Below, piece after piece: positions 16,415-25,201 of a stretch of 64,000 nucleotides of DNA. The notes beneath the pieces are model-generated. The model had not been told where the DNA came from. It saw only the letters and a program-made list of their open reading frames with translations, and did no database searches. Location: NCBI GenBank assembly GCA_051418075.1, contig JBPRGG010000005.1, positions 1 to 64,000 of the forward strand, written 5' to 3'. The translations under genes were made by a program, and so were the position numbers. Each line of letters starts with the position of its first letter. Position 1 is the stretch's first letter. The stretch comes from JBPRGG01 sp051418075. Lineage in GTDB: Bacteria; Bacteroidota; Bacteroidia; Cytophagales; Cyclobacteriaceae.

Positions 16415-17464
16415 CTACTTTATCTGAGTTTCAAGAGCCGGATCCAGATATGCTTTGGTTTGCCACATCAATACTTTCTCCTGTTTCATCTGAAAATAAA
16501 GGGCTTCGGTGTCAGGCAAATCCTTGATCAGCTGCAGGCCCTTTTCCGGTCCTGACACACTAACCGCCGAAGCCAGGGCATCGGCAGCTGTTCCATCGGG
16601 GGCTATCACCGTCACCCTGCTTTGATCGGTCAATCCCAATCCGGTTTCCGGATCAATGATGTGGGAGTACCGGATACCATCAATTTCAACAAACCGGTAA
16701 AGGTCACCTGAGGCCGCTATGGCTTGATGGGCCAATTCCACCAGGGTAGAATATTGCGGCTTATCCTGCTCGAATAATCCTATCTGTACTTTCCATCCAT
16801 TTGCACCGGGAGGTGGGGCACCCAAAACCAGGTCGCCTCCGGCATCTATCAGGGAACATTCCAGTCCGTAGGATTTTAAAACTTCAAGCATTTGATCGGC
16901 CGCATACCCCTTTCCAATTCCTCCCAGATCCAGTAACATGCCAGGTTTTTTCAGTTTAATCCGGCTTTTACGAGGATAAAGTTTCAGGTGTTGATACCCT
17001 GTGGCGGCTAATGCCTGGGTCAGGGAATCCGGCTGAGGCATGGCCTCATTTCGCCTGCTTTGCCGCCATAGATCTATCAATGGTCCTACTGTAATATCAA
17101 AGGCTCCCTGACTTAGTTTGGCGTAATATTGTGATTGCTGGATGATTTCAAATAATGGAGCACTTACTTTCATTTTTTGTCCGGTACCAGAGCTGGCAGA
17201 AAGCAGGTTGATCTCACTGTCAGCTACATAATTACTCATGACCTGGTTCAATTGTTCCACCTTATCAAAAGCTGCATCTGAAGCCAGATTGGCCACCGAA
17301 TTATTGGGCGCATAAGTGATGATCTTAAAGATGGTCCCCATGTGGCGCTCCTGGAAAAAATAGCGGGATAATTCCTGGTTTGGCTGCGCCTGACTATGAC
17401 CCATATTATGGAAATAGCTGATCAGGATCAGTAGCGGTAAGTAAATATGATTTTTCTTATTCAT
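16415..17464 (-). CDS. apbE: FAD:protein FMN transferase (ApbE family)
   Basis: Attaches FMN to threonine residues of exported redox proteins such as Nqr/Rnf subunits. Signatures of the family are HMGTIFKIITYAP, DLGGIGKGYAADQMLEV, IDAGGDLVLG, YSHIIDPETGLGL and DGTAADALASAVSV, which include the Mg-binding and FAD-binding residues. The start at 17464 (MNKKN...) is preferred because it gives a normal signal peptide ending near GHSQAQ; an earlier start only adds a non-leader stretch. The mature enzyme is probably periplasmic. No Nqr or Rnf gene is visible beside it, so its target lies elsewhere. Confidence 0.92.
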   Translation of the reverse strand: MNKKNHIYLPLLILISYFHNMGHSQAQPNQELSRYFFQERHMGTIFKIITYAPNNSVANLASDAAFDKVEQLNQVMSNYVADSEINLLSASSGTGQKMKVSAPLFEIIQQSQYYAKLSQGAFDITVGPLIDLWRQSRRNEAMPQPDSLTQALAATGYQHLKLYPRKSRIKLKKPGMLLDLGGIGKGYAADQMLEVLKSYGLECSLIDAGGDLVLGAPPPGANGWKVQIGLFEQDKPQYSTLVELAHQAIAASGDLYRFVEIDGIRYSHIIDPETGLGLTDQSRVTVIAPDGTAADALASAVSVSGPEKGLQLIKDLPDTEALYFQMKQEKVLMWQTKAYLDPALETQIK

Positions 17465-17580
17465 TTCAGGCATTTTAGGAAAAAATAGAGAAAATTTTCC
17501 TATTTTAAAGGAACAATAATTAATTAGCAATAATAATACCTAAATAACTTAAGTTAAATATAAAAAACATCAGCATAACC

Positions 17581-18516
17581 ATGAAAAGAAGAATATTTGT
17601 GAAAAATTCCCTGGCTGCCGGTGCTGTGGCATTATCCTCTGCAAGTTTAAGCCTGGCCGATCAGGCCAAAAGTCCTCAGGCCAAGCACAATTTTAAGCTG
17701 CATTATGCCCCTCATTTTGGCATGTTTAAAAATGCCGCCGGTGATGATCCGATTGACCAGCTTAAATTCGCGGCAGATCAGGGTTTTACTGCCTGGGAAG
17801 ATAATGGCATGAAGAATAAACCAGTGGATTTACAGGAAAAGATTGCTCAAACCATGTCTGATTTAGGTATGAAGATGGGTGTTTTTGTGGCCCACTCTAT
17901 TTCCTGGAGAGAACCCAGTTTAACTTCTGGAGACAAGGATAAGTTAGATCTGTTCCTGAAAGAGATTCGCGAATCCGTAGATGTGGCCAAAAGGGTGAAC
18001 GCCAAATGGATGACAGTAGTGCCCGGTCATGTAGATCTGCGGCAGGAAATGGATTATCAAACAGCCAATGTAGTAGATGCTCTGCGACGTGCCTCCGAGA
18101 TCCTGGAACCACATGGACTGGTGATGGTGTTGGAGCCGCTCAACTGGTGGGCCAATCATCCGGGATTATTTTTATCTAAAATTCCCCAGGGTTATTTGAT
18201 CTGTAAAGCAGTGAACAGCCCTTCCTGCAAGATATTGTTTGATATTTATCACCAGCAGATCACCGAAGGCAACCTGATCCCCAATATGGATAAAGCCTGG
18301 GATGAAGTAGCCTATTTCCAGGTGGGAGATAATCCGGGACGTAAAGAACCTACCACCGGTGAAATCAATTATAAAAATGTATTCCAGCATATCCATCAGA
18401 AAGGTTTTGAAGGGGTGGTAGGTATGGAGCATGGTAATTCCAAACCGGGAGAAGAAGGTGAAATGGCGGTGATACAGGCTTATGCCAGTGTGGATGATTT
18501 TGGGCCTAAAAGCTGA
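17581..18516 (+). CDS. exported hydroxypyruvate-isomerase-like TIM-barrel protein
   Basis: A 311-residue sugar isomerase/epimerase-like protein (AP endonuclease 2 TIM barrel). It begins with a signal MKRRIFVKNSLAAGAVALSS that resembles a Tat leader (RR-x-F). Candidate metal ligands are conserved: E185 in VLEPLNWW, D221 and H224 in FDIYHQQ, and E283 in GMEHGNS, the arrangement seen in hydroxypyruvate isomerase. The motif set supports isomerase or lyase chemistry on a sugar or keto acid, in the periplasm. It is not in an operon with the Gfo/Idh gene, but is one of two such proteins in the region, which suggests shared sugar metabolism. Confidence 0.85.
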   Translation: MKRRIFVKNSLAAGAVALSSASLSLADQAKSPQAKHNFKLHYAPHFGMFKNAAGDDPIDQLKFAADQGFTAWEDNGMKNKPVDLQEKIAQTMSDLGMKMGVFVAHSISWREPSLTSGDKDKLDLFLKEIRESVDVAKRVNAKWMTVVPGHVDLRQEMDYQTANVVDALRRASEILEPHGLVMVLEPLNWWANHPGLFLSKIPQGYLICKAVNSPSCKILFDIYHQQITEGNLIPNMDKAWDEVAYFQVGDNPGRKEPTTGEINYKNVFQHIHQKGFEGVVGMEHGNSKPGEEGEMAVIQAYASVDDFGPKS

Positions 18517-18582
18517 CAGACCCGAAGACAAATAAATTTGTTGATTCTTTCAGAAATATTTTAAACTGTGGGACAGGAACTT

Positions 18583-18590
18583 TATTTTTG
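18583..18590 (+). promoter_or_regulatory. -7 box of tRNA-Arg promoter
   Basis: TATTTTTG fits TAnnTTTG, ends 12 nt before the tRNA and is the expected -7 element. A matching -33 box is not clear. Confidence 0.4.
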
Positions 18591-18602
18591 CAAAACTTAT
18601 AA

Positions 18603-18676
18603 GCATCCTTAGCTCAATTGGATAGAGTACCTGACTTCGGATCAGGTGGTTGGGGGTTCGAGTCCCTCAGGGTGTA
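18603..18676 (+). tRNA. tRNA-Arg (anticodon TCG)
   Basis: A 74-nt cloverleaf including discriminator A. The acceptor stem GCATCCT/AGGGTGT has a G-T first pair and a T-G fourth pair. The D arm has AGCTCAATTGGATAGAGT, the anticodon stem CCTGA/TCAGG encloses loop CTTCGGA, and the T arm carries GGTTCGAGTCC. TCG reads CGA-type Arg codons. CCA is not encoded. A terminator follows directly. Confidence 0.96.
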
Positions 18677-18678
18677 CT

Positions 18679-18716
18679 GAAAACGGTCTTCTAAGGTTTT
18701 GGGAGGCCGTTTTTTT
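18679..18716 (+). terminator. intrinsic terminator of tRNA-Arg
   Basis: A 13-bp stem with some G-T pairs (AAAACGG...CCGTTTT core) is followed by a T tract, 2 nt after the tRNA. Confidence 0.85.
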
Positions 18717-19098
18717 ATAATGAGTTGATATGTAGAAAATACATGTTAATTAAATAAACAGGCAGAAACCAACCACACCTAAGATGCCTTCTTTCATTCT
18801 TTGCTGACTATCTGGTTTCTAAGGATGTAATTTGTACTATCAAAGCCAATAAATTTGTGAAACTGCCAAAAGTCGGATAGCCATATTACTGACCATGTTT
18901 CTACCAGCTAATTTTTAATGCTGAATTGCTTTTAATTTTTTGATCATCATTCAGGCCCTTTCCGGGCAAGCTGGAATGCAACCAGGAAAACATTTAGCAG
19001 ATACCATTGCGAACAGATCAGTAAAAATTCCCTCATATTCCAAATTCAAATTTTTTTTCATTAAATTAATCATTTGATAATTATTTCAACAGATCAAA
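18717..19098. other. intergenic region, no gene seen
   Basis: 382 nt upstream of the pectate-lyase-like gene. No frame with coding character, repeat or clear promoter box was found. Confidence 0.4.
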
Positions 19099-20478
19099 AT
19101 GAAAAAAGCCCAAAATGCCCTTTTGCTGCTATGTCTGATTACTGTCGCCACCATAGTAAAAGCACAAAATAAAAAGGAATTTTCCCTATTGTCCCAACAG
19201 GCTGAACAATGCCTGGCCCAGGGAATTTCATTCATGCAGTCACTGGCTATAGAAGGAGGCTATGTCTACCATTATAGCCTGGATGGACAGGAACGGTGGG
19301 GTGAAGGCAAAACAGATCATAGAACCATTGAAGTACAACCTCCCGGAACCCCGGCTGTTGGCATGAGTTTTATGAAAGCATGGGCTGTCACTGGCAATAA
19401 AAATTTCCTGGAAGCCGCCCGGCGTGCCGCTGGTGCTCTGATCAAAGGACAAAATAACCTGGGTGGCTGGGAGCATAAGATCTATTTTGACCGACCTGAA
19501 AGCAACTCTGTTAGCTTTGATGACAACCAAACCCAAAGTGCCATCAGTTTTTTAATGGCCCTGGACCAGGAAATAGATGATGCGGATTTGACTAAGGCTA
19601 TCGATAAGGCTTTGGAAATGATGATTAAATCACAACTGGAACATGGGGGATGGCCCCACAGGTACCCGAAACAAGGAAACTATCATGATTTTGCCACTTT
19701 TAATGATCAGGGAATTAATGATTGTATCAGGGTAATGATCGAAGCGGATTCCTACTATAAAGATAAATATATAAAAGCAAGTCTGCAGAAAGCGGGACAG
19801 TTCATGATGATATCCCAATTGCCTCCTCCTCAACCCGGTTGGGCTCAGCAATACAATGAATATCTTCAGCCGGCCTGGGCCCGGTCATTTGAGCCACCTT
19901 CAGTTTGTCCTTCCGCCAGTTTGAATAATATCAACAGTCTGATGGATCTTTATGAACATACCGGAGAGGATGATTATTTGGAAGCTATTCCAGATGCCCT
20001 TCGCTGGTTAAAAGCTTCCAGGTTACCAAATGGAAAATGGGGACGCTTCCTGGAATTGGGTACCAATAAACCACTTTATTACGACCGGGGGAGGATCAGG
20101 GTGGATTCATTGCACCAACTGTCCCTGGAAAGACGTACCGGTTATGGTTATGAAAATGATTTGCAAGACAGGTTAGATGCAGTGGAGCTCAGATATCAAC
20201 AAATTATGGGAATAGCGGCCAAAGTTCCGGAACCAGGTCCGGAAAAATTAATGGCCGAATTGTACCCCAAGGTTAAGGAAGTTATTGAGCAGCAGGATCA
20301 AGATGGTCGCTGGATTGCTCATGAGGATAAATTCCGTAAGGAAGTAAGGGGAAAAAGATGGAATGGGGAATACCGGATTGAGGACAGGATATCAAGTGCC
20401 TTATTCAATCGAAATGTGGGACTGATCTGCCGCTTTTTAGAAGCCTATAATCAAGTTTCAGGAGAAAAAAATCAGTAG
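19099..20478 (+). CDS. pectate-lyase-like secreted protein (PelA/PL10 type)
   Basis: A 459-residue exported protein (signal ALLLLCLITVATIVKAQ) built as an alpha/alpha toroid with repeated Gly-Gly-Trp-type segments: NLGGWEHKIYFDRP, LEHGGWPHRYPKQGNYHDFATFNDQG, and later WGRFLELGTNKPLYYDRGR. These resemble the PelA pectate lyase family and its relatives, which cleave pectin by beta-elimination. The substrate cannot be fixed from sequence, and other polysaccharides are possible. It overlaps a minus-strand remnant at its 3' end. It stands alone, not in a SusCD locus. Confidence 0.75.
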   Translation: MKKAQNALLLLCLITVATIVKAQNKKEFSLLSQQAEQCLAQGISFMQSLAIEGGYVYHYSLDGQERWGEGKTDHRTIEVQPPGTPAVGMSFMKAWAVTGNKNFLEAARRAAGALIKGQNNLGGWEHKIYFDRPESNSVSFDDNQTQSAISFLMALDQEIDDADLTKAIDKALEMMIKSQLEHGGWPHRYPKQGNYHDFATFNDQGINDCIRVMIEADSYYKDKYIKASLQKAGQFMMISQLPPPQPGWAQQYNEYLQPAWARSFEPPSVCPSASLNNINSLMDLYEHTGEDDYLEAIPDALRWLKASRLPNGKWGRFLELGTNKPLYYDRGRIRVDSLHQLSLERRTGYGYENDLQDRLDAVELRYQQIMGIAAKVPEPGPEKLMAELYPKVKEVIEQQDQDGRWIAHEDKFRKEVRGKRWNGEYRIEDRISSALFNRNVGLICRFLEAYNQVSGEKNQ

Positions 20479-20699
20479 ACTCTTGATTTGGGTCTTCCGC
20501 TTTATAAAGTTCTACCACAATATATAGAGAAAAATAATCAATGCCTTTGCCATCCATGTCAATATCATACCTTTTCATAACTTCTGCGGGTACGGGAAAA
20601 TCCAATACCATGCCATTGATCTGATCTTGGGAAATATCAAGATCTTCTATTTTTAGCTGAAAACTTGTCCCCGGCTCTGGGCGAAGTCATATCTGCCAT
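20405..20699 (-). pseudogene. unknown gene, frameshifted
   Basis: From the ATG at 20697-20699 the minus strand reads MADMTSP and then leaves frame at a CCC run (20679-20681 on the plus strand). Deleting one base there restores a continuous product with PEPGTSFQLKIEDLDISQDQ and MKRYDIDMDGKGIDYFSLYI, running to a stop at 20405. The downstream piece alone is 68 codons. The last part overlaps the convergent pectate-lyase-like gene by 74 nt, so the original stop may have been earlier. No family is recognised. Both a real frameshift and a sequencing error fit. Confidence 0.4.
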
Positions 20700-20716
20700 T
20701 AATTGGAGTGTTTATA

Positions 20717-20905
20717 TTAGTTATTTTCATTTCCTTTAATCTTTTCATCAAAGCACTTTATTAGACGTTCACACCGCCCGAAGCTAAAAATATAAGCATC
20801 ATCAATCCGAAAGCAGATGCTACAATAGTTAATGTTGTTAAAAATAGTTGAAGAAGTGGTATCGTAAAGGTGGATCTCCTTAATATCTTCCGGGGAAAGG
20901 ATCAC
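20717..20905 (-). CDS. small hypothetical protein, possibly truncated
   Basis: 62 codons from a GTG give MILSPEDIKEIHLYDTTSST ... IKGNENN. The frame stays open and protein-like a further 24 codons upstream (to about 20977: YYQRLFIEDGEIKKTDTNEN), but no ATG is found there before a stop. The 5' end may be lost, or a rare start used. It is soluble, with an aromatic and Ile-rich core. Its stop is 18 nt before the next frame (20697-20699), so the two were probably one operon. Function unknown. Confidence 0.4.
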   Translation of the reverse strand: MILSPEDIKEIHLYDTTSSTIFNNINYCSICFRIDDAYIFSFGRCERLIKCFDEKIKGNENN

Positions 20906-20977
20906 TATATTTTCATTTGTATCTGTTTTTTTGATCTCCCCATCTTCTATAAATAGCCTTTGGTAATAACTTATTTC

Positions 20978-21294
20978 TTACTTAAAATTAAAAATGATTA
21001 TGTTTCATAGTTTTTGACAACAGCATTTACAAAAAAGGCCTGGGTTTATCTTTGGCTTAGCAGTGGCCATGCGCTGATCAACCAAAGCCCTGTTGTGAAT
21101 GCGGGGCCCAGCGGCCCTGGAGCGAAAAGCTTGCGGATTGCAAAAGAGCATTTCAATCAGTCAACAGCTAGCTAATTCTATCAATAAAAACATCATTATT
21201 TAATTGTTTTTACCAGGAAATAATGACTATCGATGAGGATTAGAAGCAATCAATTCTTATATCTACTGCCGTCTGCCCTCCTTATCAGCCGTCA
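20978..21294. other. intergenic region with a GC-rich hairpin
   Basis: 317 nt containing a patch (about 21036-21140) clearly richer in G and C than its AT-rich surroundings. The patch holds an imperfect hairpin with CTTTGG (21050-21055) pairing with CCAAAG (21082-21087), inner TTAGC/GCTGA pairs, and a nearby GGGCCC palindrome. No reading frame fits. It could be a structured RNA or a relic of inserted DNA. Confidence 0.3.
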
Positions 21295-22287
21295 CTATTC
21301 AAACTGTTTCACATAATCCAGAAATACTTTGGCTGTCCGGTCAAGGTTCTCTATGGAACCTCCGCCTTCCAATACTTCGCACATCTCATATACCAGCCAA
21401 CCCTGATAGCCTATTTCTTTCAGTGTTTCAATCCATGTTTTATAATCAATGATCCCTTCCCCCATAGGAACTGCCCGCATGACCGGCTGTTCTTCTTTAT
21501 AGTTGGTTAGATGGTGTACATAGGTATACCTGGGCAGGGTGACATAATCAGCTGCAATGGTATTCACAATAAAAGGTTTCATCTTGAGGATCGATTCCCT
21601 CAGTTCTTTTGAATTCAATCCTTCCAGCGTAGGGGACCAGGCATCCCAGCCGGCCATCACATTAGGCATATTTACTTCTTTCAGCAACCAGTACATGGCA
21701 TCATGATGCAGGGCAATATCATGATGATTTTGCACAGCCAGAGTCACCCCATGTTTAGCTGCCTCTGCTCCCGCCATTTTCAAACCCTCTACCACAGTGG
21801 CATATTGCTGATCATAGGGAATGCCCGGACGTTCATAGCCGGTAAATATCCTGATCATATTGGTGCCAAGATCACTGGCCATTTCTGCAATTTCACCAAT
21901 GTAAGCAGCCTGGATTTCCAGATGGGGAATACCTGGTTTATCTATTCCGGCAGTAAAATCGGAATATGCTGCCAGTCCCACCAGGGTAAGTCCTAAATCT
22001 TCCATTTTTTGCTTTAACCGGGCCCGGTCAGCTTTATTGTAATCCATTACAGAAAGATGCGGTTTTTTGGCCATCAGCATCACTCCTTCATAACCGAGTT
22101 CTTTACTTTTTTCCAGGAATTCATCAACTGATAATCTGGACTGGCCCCGCCATAATCCGGAATATCCAATAGAATGTAAACAGGGTTTAACCTTAAAATC
22201 TGCCGGATTTCCGGATGGCGTTTTTTGTGCGTTGGATAGAATGGTTGTGAAAGCTACTAATGCAGCTAATAAAACAGGCTTTCTCAT
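21295..22287 (-). CDS. exported sugar phosphate isomerase/epimerase-like protein
   Basis: A 330-residue AP endonuclease 2-type TIM barrel with a signal peptide (MRKPVLLAALVAFTTILSNAQ), so it is probably periplasmic. Signatures are IGYSGLWRGQSRLSVDEFLE, GYEGVMLMAKKPHLSVMDY, MIRIFTGYERPG, TLAVQNHHDIALHHD, GWDAWSPTLEG and WLVYEMCEVLEG. The usual glutamate ligand is replaced by Gln in AVQNHHD, while the Asp and final Glu remain. The substrate is unknown. It is related in type to the exported protein at 17581 and is the second such barrel within 5 kb. Confidence 0.85.
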   Translation of the reverse strand: MRKPVLLAALVAFTTILSNAQKTPSGNPADFKVKPCLHSIGYSGLWRGQSRLSVDEFLEKSKELGYEGVMLMAKKPHLSVMDYNKADRARLKQKMEDLGLTLVGLAAYSDFTAGIDKPGIPHLEIQAAYIGEIAEMASDLGTNMIRIFTGYERPGIPYDQQYATVVEGLKMAGAEAAKHGVTLAVQNHHDIALHHDAMYWLLKEVNMPNVMAGWDAWSPTLEGLNSKELRESILKMKPFIVNTIAADYVTLPRYTYVHHLTNYKEEQPVMRAVPMGEGIIDYKTWIETLKEIGYQGWLVYEMCEVLEGGGSIENLDRTAKVFLDYVKQFE

Positions 22288-22753
22288 GGATCTAAAGTTG
22301 ATATCTCTATAAATCTAAATAACAAATCCAAAATAATCAATACATTGAGCTTTAGTTTCACTCAAAGTAAATATGCTGATAAACTACAATTAGCAATGAT
22401 CAGCAGAAAAATTTCTTTTTAGTTTTACTTTTTAAAAATGAAACCCTTTCGAATCTTTAAGCCTGATTGGTTTTTGCAACAATAATCTTAGTTTATGTGA
22501 ATATTTACAACAGATTGTGGGTAGTTAAATTTTATACTCAGTATGAGGCACTTTCTTTCTGTTTCTATTTTAAATGACAATTTTAAAATATTCCTAAAAC
22601 ATTCTTGTGCGCCTGCGGTCAGTCCTGTTCGACAACGCACATTACCATTAATTTTATCAGGAGCATTTCTGGGAAGGGTCCATCATCATTGCATCATTTT
22701 GCTTTGGCACGAAATTTTATAAGATAATCATAAGATTTTAAAACTGCCTGCGC
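22288..22753. other. intergenic region with a partial sigma-54-like element
   Basis: 466 nt between divergent genes. TTGGCACGAAATTTTAT (22704-22720) has a perfect -24 half, but TTTAT in place of TTGCW at -12. It lies 34 nt before the permease start. No gene was seen. Confidence 0.35.
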
Positions 22754-25165
22754 ATGTTCAAAAATTACCTGTTAATTGCCTATCGTCATTTAGTTAAAAA
22801 CAGAACTGCTACCCTGATCAACCTGCTGGGTTTGGTCCTGGGAATGGCTGTTTTCCTGTTGATCATTGCCTATGCCAATCACGAAACCGGGTATGATAAA
22901 CATTTTGAATATGCAGAGTCTATCTACCGGGTGAGGCAGGATTCCTATACCGGTGGTGTTTTCGATGGTAAAACTGCTTGCGGTTGTCCGGCGGTCGGCC
23001 CGGCTCTGAAAGAAAATTACCCGGAAGTGCTGGAATATACCATGCTTAGCCGACACAATACCCAGGCTGTAATAAAATACCAGAACCAGGCTTTGCGGGA
23101 GGATAACTTTATCTGGGCCAATCAATCTTTTTTTAAGGTTTTTACCTATCCGTTAATTAAAGGTAATCCAGACAATGCCCTGGATGGGCCTAATAAAATT
23201 GTCCTGACCAAAAAATCAGCAGAAAAATATTTTGGCCGGCAGGACCCAATGGGTAAGATCATGAACTACCGTGGTATGACCAACCTGGAGGTAACCGGGC
23301 TTATGGATGAGGTGCCAGATCAAACCCACCTTAATTTTGACTTTATAGTTTCATTTGATACCAAAAGGCAATTGGAAAATCATTGGTGGGCCGAAAATCC
23401 CTGGTGGTGGGGTACTTTTTGTACCTATATCCGGATCAAATCCGGGTCAGATCCGGAAGTTTTGGAAGCCAAAATCCCCTCTCTGGTGCAGGCAGAAACA
23501 GGGGATTTCCTGAAACAGATCAATGCCTCTTTGAAATATAAATTACAACCCCTTGAAGATATTTACCTGTATTCGGATGCCCTCCTGGAACCTGGTAAAA
23601 CAGGTGAAGGAGATTCCGTATACTTCCTGCTTTTGTTAGGCTTTTTGATCATTATCATTGCCTGGATCAATTACATTAATTTGTCTACTGCCAAAGCACA
23701 GGAAAGAGCCAGGGAAGTAGGGATCAGGAAAGCCAACGGGGCCAGTCGAATACATCTGATTTTTCAATTTCTGGCCGAATCCTTGTTAATCAACCTGCTG
23801 GCGCTCATTTTAGCCATAGGTTTGATTCAACTCACTATTCCTTACTTTAATTTCCTTACCGGGAGCGCTATATCTTTTGATTTTCAGTATAATCAACAAT
23901 TATTTGTGTTGCTTGGGGTCTTTTTTATCATGGGATTGTTATTTTCAGGTTTTTATCCAGCTTATTTACTTTCTTCGTTCAAAAGTATCTCCCTTAAACA
24001 GAGTATGGAAAGATACCAGCCTCAGGCTTTAAACATGAGAAAAGTACTGGTTGTATTTCAGTTTACGACCTCTATTATTTTGATTGGAGGTACTTTAATG
24101 ATAAGCAGGCAAATCAATTTTATGCAGAAGCAAAAACTGGGGGCAGATATAGAACAATCACTGGTGGTAAAAGGACCTCAAATCCGTACCAACAATTACC
24201 TGGAAAGATACCAAAGTTTTGTAGACCAGTTAAGCAGCTATTCTGAGGTCAAACAAGTGGCAGCTGCCGAAGTGGTGCCAGGTGATGAAATTTGGAAAAT
24301 CTCCAATATCAGATTGATCAATCAGCCAGTAGATAAAGAAAAGTCTTTTCATTCCATCTCCGTAGATGTAAACTACATGGACTTTTTGCAATTAAAACCA
24401 ATAGCTGGAGGTGTTTATTCAGAGGACCTTAAAACATCCTGGAATGAATTGATCTTTAATGAAACCGGGATCAGGAAATTAGGGTTTCAGGATCCGGCCC
24501 AGGCCATTGGTCAGAAAGTAATATTCTGGGAAGATACAGTTAGGATTTTAGGGGTTATAGAAGATTTTCATCACAACTCCCTCAAGCAGGAAATCAAACC
24601 CACGGTGTACTACCTGCACTATCCTGATGAATATTTTCTGATCAAGCTGAATACAAATGATTACCAACAAGTAATAAATCAGGTAAGCCTGGTGTACCAG
24701 GAATACTACCAGGGAAATCCTTTTGAATACTTTTTCCTGGACCAGCACTTTGATCAGCAATATCAGTCAGACCGAAGGTTTAGTAAGATTGTGTCTTTTT
24801 TTATGGGGCTGGCCATATTGATTGGTTGTCTGGGCTTGTTTGGACTGGTAGCTTTCAGTCTGGTCAAAAGAAGCAAAGAAATTGGGATTCGAAAAGTGCT
24901 GGGAGCTTCGCTGGCTCAGATCTGGCTGATACTATCAAAAGATTTTATTCAGTTGATTCTTGTGAGTTGTATTATAGCTGTTCCTGTTTCGTTTGGGTTA
25001 ATTAAAACTTGGTTACAGAATTTTGCCTTTCAAACATCAATAAATTGGATATTGCTGATGGTCATACCCGTTTTGTCCGTTTTAATGATCTCTTTGATGA
25101 TCATCAGCCAGCAAACCTTAAAAGCAGCCAGAGCCAATCCGGTTGATGCTTTGAGAAGTGAATAG
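22754..25165 (+). CDS. FtsX/MacB-type ABC transporter permease
   Basis: An 803-residue inner-membrane protein. The first helix (TLINLLGLVLGMAVFLLIIAY) follows the typical start FKNYLLIAYRHLVKNR. A large periplasmic MacB-type domain comes next (about 45-280, with VRQDSYTGG and YFGRQDPMGKIM), then an FtsX block (about 290-430, LSTAKAQERAREVGIRKANG), a second periplasmic part and a C-terminal FtsX block (FSLVKRSKEIGIRKVLGAS). Such permeases move lipoproteins, drugs or other substrates by mechanotransmission with an ATPase. The ATPase gene is not here. It is an isolated gene with a sigma-54-like -24 half site upstream. Confidence 0.9.
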   Translation: MFKNYLLIAYRHLVKNRTATLINLLGLVLGMAVFLLIIAYANHETGYDKHFEYAESIYRVRQDSYTGGVFDGKTACGCPAVGPALKENYPEVLEYTMLSRHNTQAVIKYQNQALREDNFIWANQSFFKVFTYPLIKGNPDNALDGPNKIVLTKKSAEKYFGRQDPMGKIMNYRGMTNLEVTGLMDEVPDQTHLNFDFIVSFDTKRQLENHWWAENPWWWGTFCTYIRIKSGSDPEVLEAKIPSLVQAETGDFLKQINASLKYKLQPLEDIYLYSDALLEPGKTGEGDSVYFLLLLGFLIIIIAWINYINLSTAKAQERAREVGIRKANGASRIHLIFQFLAESLLINLLALILAIGLIQLTIPYFNFLTGSAISFDFQYNQQLFVLLGVFFIMGLLFSGFYPAYLLSSFKSISLKQSMERYQPQALNMRKVLVVFQFTTSIILIGGTLMISRQINFMQKQKLGADIEQSLVVKGPQIRTNNYLERYQSFVDQLSSYSEVKQVAAAEVVPGDEIWKISNIRLINQPVDKEKSFHSISVDVNYMDFLQLKPIAGGVYSEDLKTSWNELIFNETGIRKLGFQDPAQAIGQKVIFWEDTVRILGVIEDFHHNSLKQEIKPTVYYLHYPDEYFLIKLNTNDYQQVINQVSLVYQEYYQGNPFEYFFLDQHFDQQYQSDRRFSKIVSFFMGLAILIGCLGLFGLVAFSLVKRSKEIGIRKVLGASLAQIWLILSKDFIQLILVSCIIAVPVSFGLIKTWLQNFAFQTSINWILLMVIPVLSVLMISLMIISQQTLKAARANPVDALRSE

Positions 25166-25201
25166 TAAATACAAAATTTTGTCACTTCTTATCAAGTGCA
25201 A

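Noticed and set aside
21050..21087. Integron attC site
   Set aside because: The hairpin lacks the core-site consensus ends, and no integrase or cassette array is present.
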